From positions 1-64,000 of the forward strand of contig OMWV01000025.1 in the NCBI GenBank assembly GCA_900314845.1: 64,000 nucleotides of DNA, read 5' to 3'. Source of the stretch: an uncultured Eubacteriales bacterium. GTDB taxonomy: Bacteria > Bacillota > Clostridia > Lachnospirales > Lachnospiraceae. Shown here in pieces: positions 62,272 to 64,000 of the stretch; position 1 is the stretch's first letter, and the number at the start of each line of letters is the position of its first letter. Under the pieces are notes generated by a model. It did not search any database. It had not been told where the DNA came from and was given only the letters and a program-made list of their open reading frames with translations. A program made the translations under genes and the position numbers.

Positions 62272-62499
62272 TATTATTTACTACTCAACTTAAAACATAT
62301 TGTTGAATCTGTAAAAAAAGTGTCAACCAGTCCCTTCACTTCTATGATTTGTATACAAAATTACAAGAATGTCCGTTATTATATGGAACATTTTGCTGTA
62401 ATTTTTATGCAGGCCGCAAAAATGAGAGGGGCCCGCCGCCTGGTCCCTCCGGGCAGAAAAATCATGGCAAAAGCCCTCTTATCATGCCCGGAAATGCAT
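62272..62499. other. Intergenic stretch between glgC and murC promoters
   Basis: The gap between the glgC start (62182) and murC start (62637) is 454 bp. Outside the two promoters it is AT-rich up to about 62420, then GC-rich. An imperfect inverted repeat, AATGTCC...GGAACATT, lies near 62368-62392. I see no convincing gene or structured RNA. Confidence 0.5.
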
Positions 62500-62527
62500 T
62501 TGCATTTCTGGCAAATAACTGTATAAT
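62500..62527 (+). promoter_or_regulatory. murC promoter
   Basis: TTGCAT (62500-62505), 16-bp spacer, TATAAT (62522-62527), with a leader of about 105 nt before murC. Confidence 0.65.
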
Positions 62528-62636
62528 GTACTTGTCACCCGACCAGGTGATGCAGGCGCTGCCTGTCTATATGTTATTTGAGTTCACGACCGCCCACGCG
62601 GCCGCAATTATTCTATAAAAGAACAGGAATGAGCAT

Positions 62637-64000
62637 ATGTACAAAATTGATTTTACACACCCTTGTCATATCCATTTTATCGGGATCGGCGGGATCAGCA
62701 TGAGCGGCCTTGCCCTCATACTCCATGAGAATGGTTTTACAGTCTCCGGATCTGATATGAACGAATCCGCGATCACAGACCAGCTGGAAAAGAGCGGGAT
62801 CAGGATCATATACGGTCAGAAGGCCGAGAATATCACACCCGACATAGATATCATCGTCTACACGGCGGCTATCCACAAGGATAACCCGGAATACAAGGCC
62901 GCAGAGGCCTCCGGCAGGCCTTTGATGCCCAGGGCAGCCCTGCTCGGCCAGATCATGGCTCTTTACCCGGATTCCATCGCGGTATCCGGAACCCACGGCA
63001 AGACGACGACCACGTCTATGATCTCCAATATCCTGCTCGCGGCGGACATGGATCCCACCGTCAGCGTAGGCGGCATGCTCAGCAGCATAGGGGGCAATAT
63101 CCGCGTCGGTCACTCTGACAACTTTGTTGCGGAGGCCTGCGAGTATTCGAACAGTTTTCTTCAGTTCTTCCCCCATATAGAACTGATACTTAATATAGAA
63201 GAAGATCATCTGGATTTCTTTAAGGATATCAATGATATCAGGGCTTCTTTCCGCAAATTTGCCCTCAAAGTAGGAAAGGATGATGTCCTCATCATAAACA
63301 GGGATATCGACCGCTTTGAGGAGATCGCCGGCGGGCTTCCCGGCCGGGTGATCACATTTTCCATAGACAACAGCGAGGCAGAATACACTGCCGGGGATAT
63401 ATCATTCGACGATTTTGCCAGAGGAAGCTTTGAGCTTATCGTCAGAGGCCGGAGACTGGGACGGCTCAATCTGGGTGTGTCGGGACGCCACAATATAGGC
63501 AATGCCCTGGCGGCCTGCGCGGCTGCCCAGGTGCTGAACATTCCCTTTGAGACAATTAAGAAGGGGCTTGCCTCTTTCACAGGGACAGACAGGCGTTTTG
63601 AGCACAAGGGAAGCTTCCAGGGCGTGACAGTCATAGACGATTACGCCCACCATCCGACGGAGATCCGGGCGACCCTTACCGCGGCAAGGCACTGCCCTCA
63701 CAAGGATCTCTGGTGTGTTTTCCAGCCCCACACCTACTCAAGGACCAGGGCCTTTTTGAGCGATTTCGCGGATGCCCTGGCTCTGGCCGACAAGGTCGTT
63801 CTGGCTGATATTTACGCCGCCAGAGAGAAGGATCCGGGCGATATCTCCAGCCGGGATATCTTAAGGCTCCTCAGGGAGAAGGGCAAGGAAGCATGGTACT
63901 TCCCCGCCTTCGATGAGATAGAGGATTTTCTGAAAAAGAACTGCGCCGAAGGCGATCTTCTGATCACTATGGGAGCCGGCAACGTCGTCTCCATCGGCGA
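62637..64000 (+). CDS. murC: UDP-N-acetylmuramate--L-alanine ligase (3' end outside the window)
   Basis: At least 454 residues; the frame is open at 64000. It adds L-alanine to UDP-MurNAc in peptidoglycan precursor synthesis. Motifs: HFIGIGGISMSGLA (UDP-binding Rossmann domain), SGTHGKTTTTSM (ATP P-loop), AEACEYSNSFL, LNIEEDHLDFF, and TVIDDYAHHPTEI, then FQPHTYSRTRAF. ATG at 62637 with AGGA 8 nt upstream gives the family's N-terminus (MYKIDFTHPCHIHFIG); an ATG at 62629 is out of frame. Nearly complete: MurC is usually about 440-470 residues. Confidence 0.97.
   Translation, partial: MYKIDFTHPCHIHFIGIGGISMSGLALILHENGFTVSGSDMNESAITDQLEKSGIRIIYGQKAENITPDIDIIVYTAAIHKDNPEYKAAEASGRPLMPRAALLGQIMALYPDSIAVSGTHGKTTTTSMISNILLAADMDPTVSVGGMLSSIGGNIRVGHSDNFVAEACEYSNSFLQFFPHIELILNIEEDHLDFFKDINDIRASFRKFALKVGKDDVLIINRDIDRFEEIAGGLPGRVITFSIDNSEAEYTAGDISFDDFARGSFELIVRGRRLGRLNLGVSGRHNIGNALAACAAAQVLNIPFETIKKGLASFTGTDRRFEHKGSFQGVTVIDDYAHHPTEIRATLTAARHCPHKDLWCVFQPHTYSRTRAFLSDFADALALADKVVLADIYAAREKDPGDISSRDILRLLREKGKEAWYFPAFDEIEDFLKKNCAEGDLLITMGAGNVVSIG

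Noticed and set aside
62526..62618. 30-codon frame between murC promoter and murC
   Set aside because: It would start within one base of the -10 box and so could not be translated from that promoter; no ribosome-binding site.

Overview
The window looks like a chromosomal segment of an anaerobic, moderately GC-rich Gram-positive bacterium of class Clostridia, most likely a Lachnospiraceae-like gut organism. This is inference from gene content: SpoVG, EtfAB, IorAB, superoxide reductase, a GlgC/GlgD pair, a clostridial-type Tad pilus locus with DUF5702 and DUF6382-FHA proteins, strong AGGAGG ribosome-binding sites, and GTG/TTG starts. No rRNA, tRNA or CRISPR array was seen.

Left end (1-8.8 kb): an AT-rich edge holds the 3' tail of an IS3-like transposase and a small double-glycine-leader peptide. 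Then come a secreted beta-helix protein, a HIT protein, uracil phosphoribosyltransferase, and a three-gene nitrogenase-like operon (an iron protein and two component-1-like subunits) that starts at a perfect 22-bp palindrome. A flavin reductase with tandem operators and an EamA transporter follow.

8.9-23.8 kb: a Lon-like AAA+ ATPase without a protease domain, then a Tad (Flp) pilus locus in three transcription units: prepilin peptidase-TadZ; Flp pilin-DUF5702-TadE-like-prepilin peptidase-TadE-FHA; and TadA-TadB-TadC. PepF and a rhomboid protease sit between them. Each Tad unit is preceded by TGTCGAA boxes (the Spo0A 0A-box sequence), in the same orientation and with a shared 20/30-bp spacing, which suggests one regulator drives the whole machine.

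23.8-38.1 kb: metabolism. Superoxide reductase, an HD hydrolase and an acyl-CoA ligase lie divergent to iorA-iorB-paaK-ACT, an arylpyruvate to aryl-acetyl-CoA module; a shared 17-bp motif sits in the divergent region. Next are a secreted purple-acid-phosphatase-like protein, a YibE/F membrane protein, a sodium:solute symporter, an Ldh2-type dehydrogenase and a GH25 muramidase.

38.1-45.4 kb: an amidase/beta-lactamase-fold lipoprotein, glycogen branching enzyme GlgB, DNA polymerase IV and EtfA/EtfB.

45.5-54.9 kb is the most unusual part: a TIR-like/Sel1-repeat protein, an ADP-ribosyltransferase-like protein, and a 1656-residue TPR-acidic repeat-AAA protein form one operon, followed by a membrane protein with a degenerate histidine-kinase-type ATPase end. 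I know no described system with this composition. 55-64 kb returns to housekeeping: mfd, pth, spoVG, glgD, glgC and the 5' part of murC, which runs off the window.
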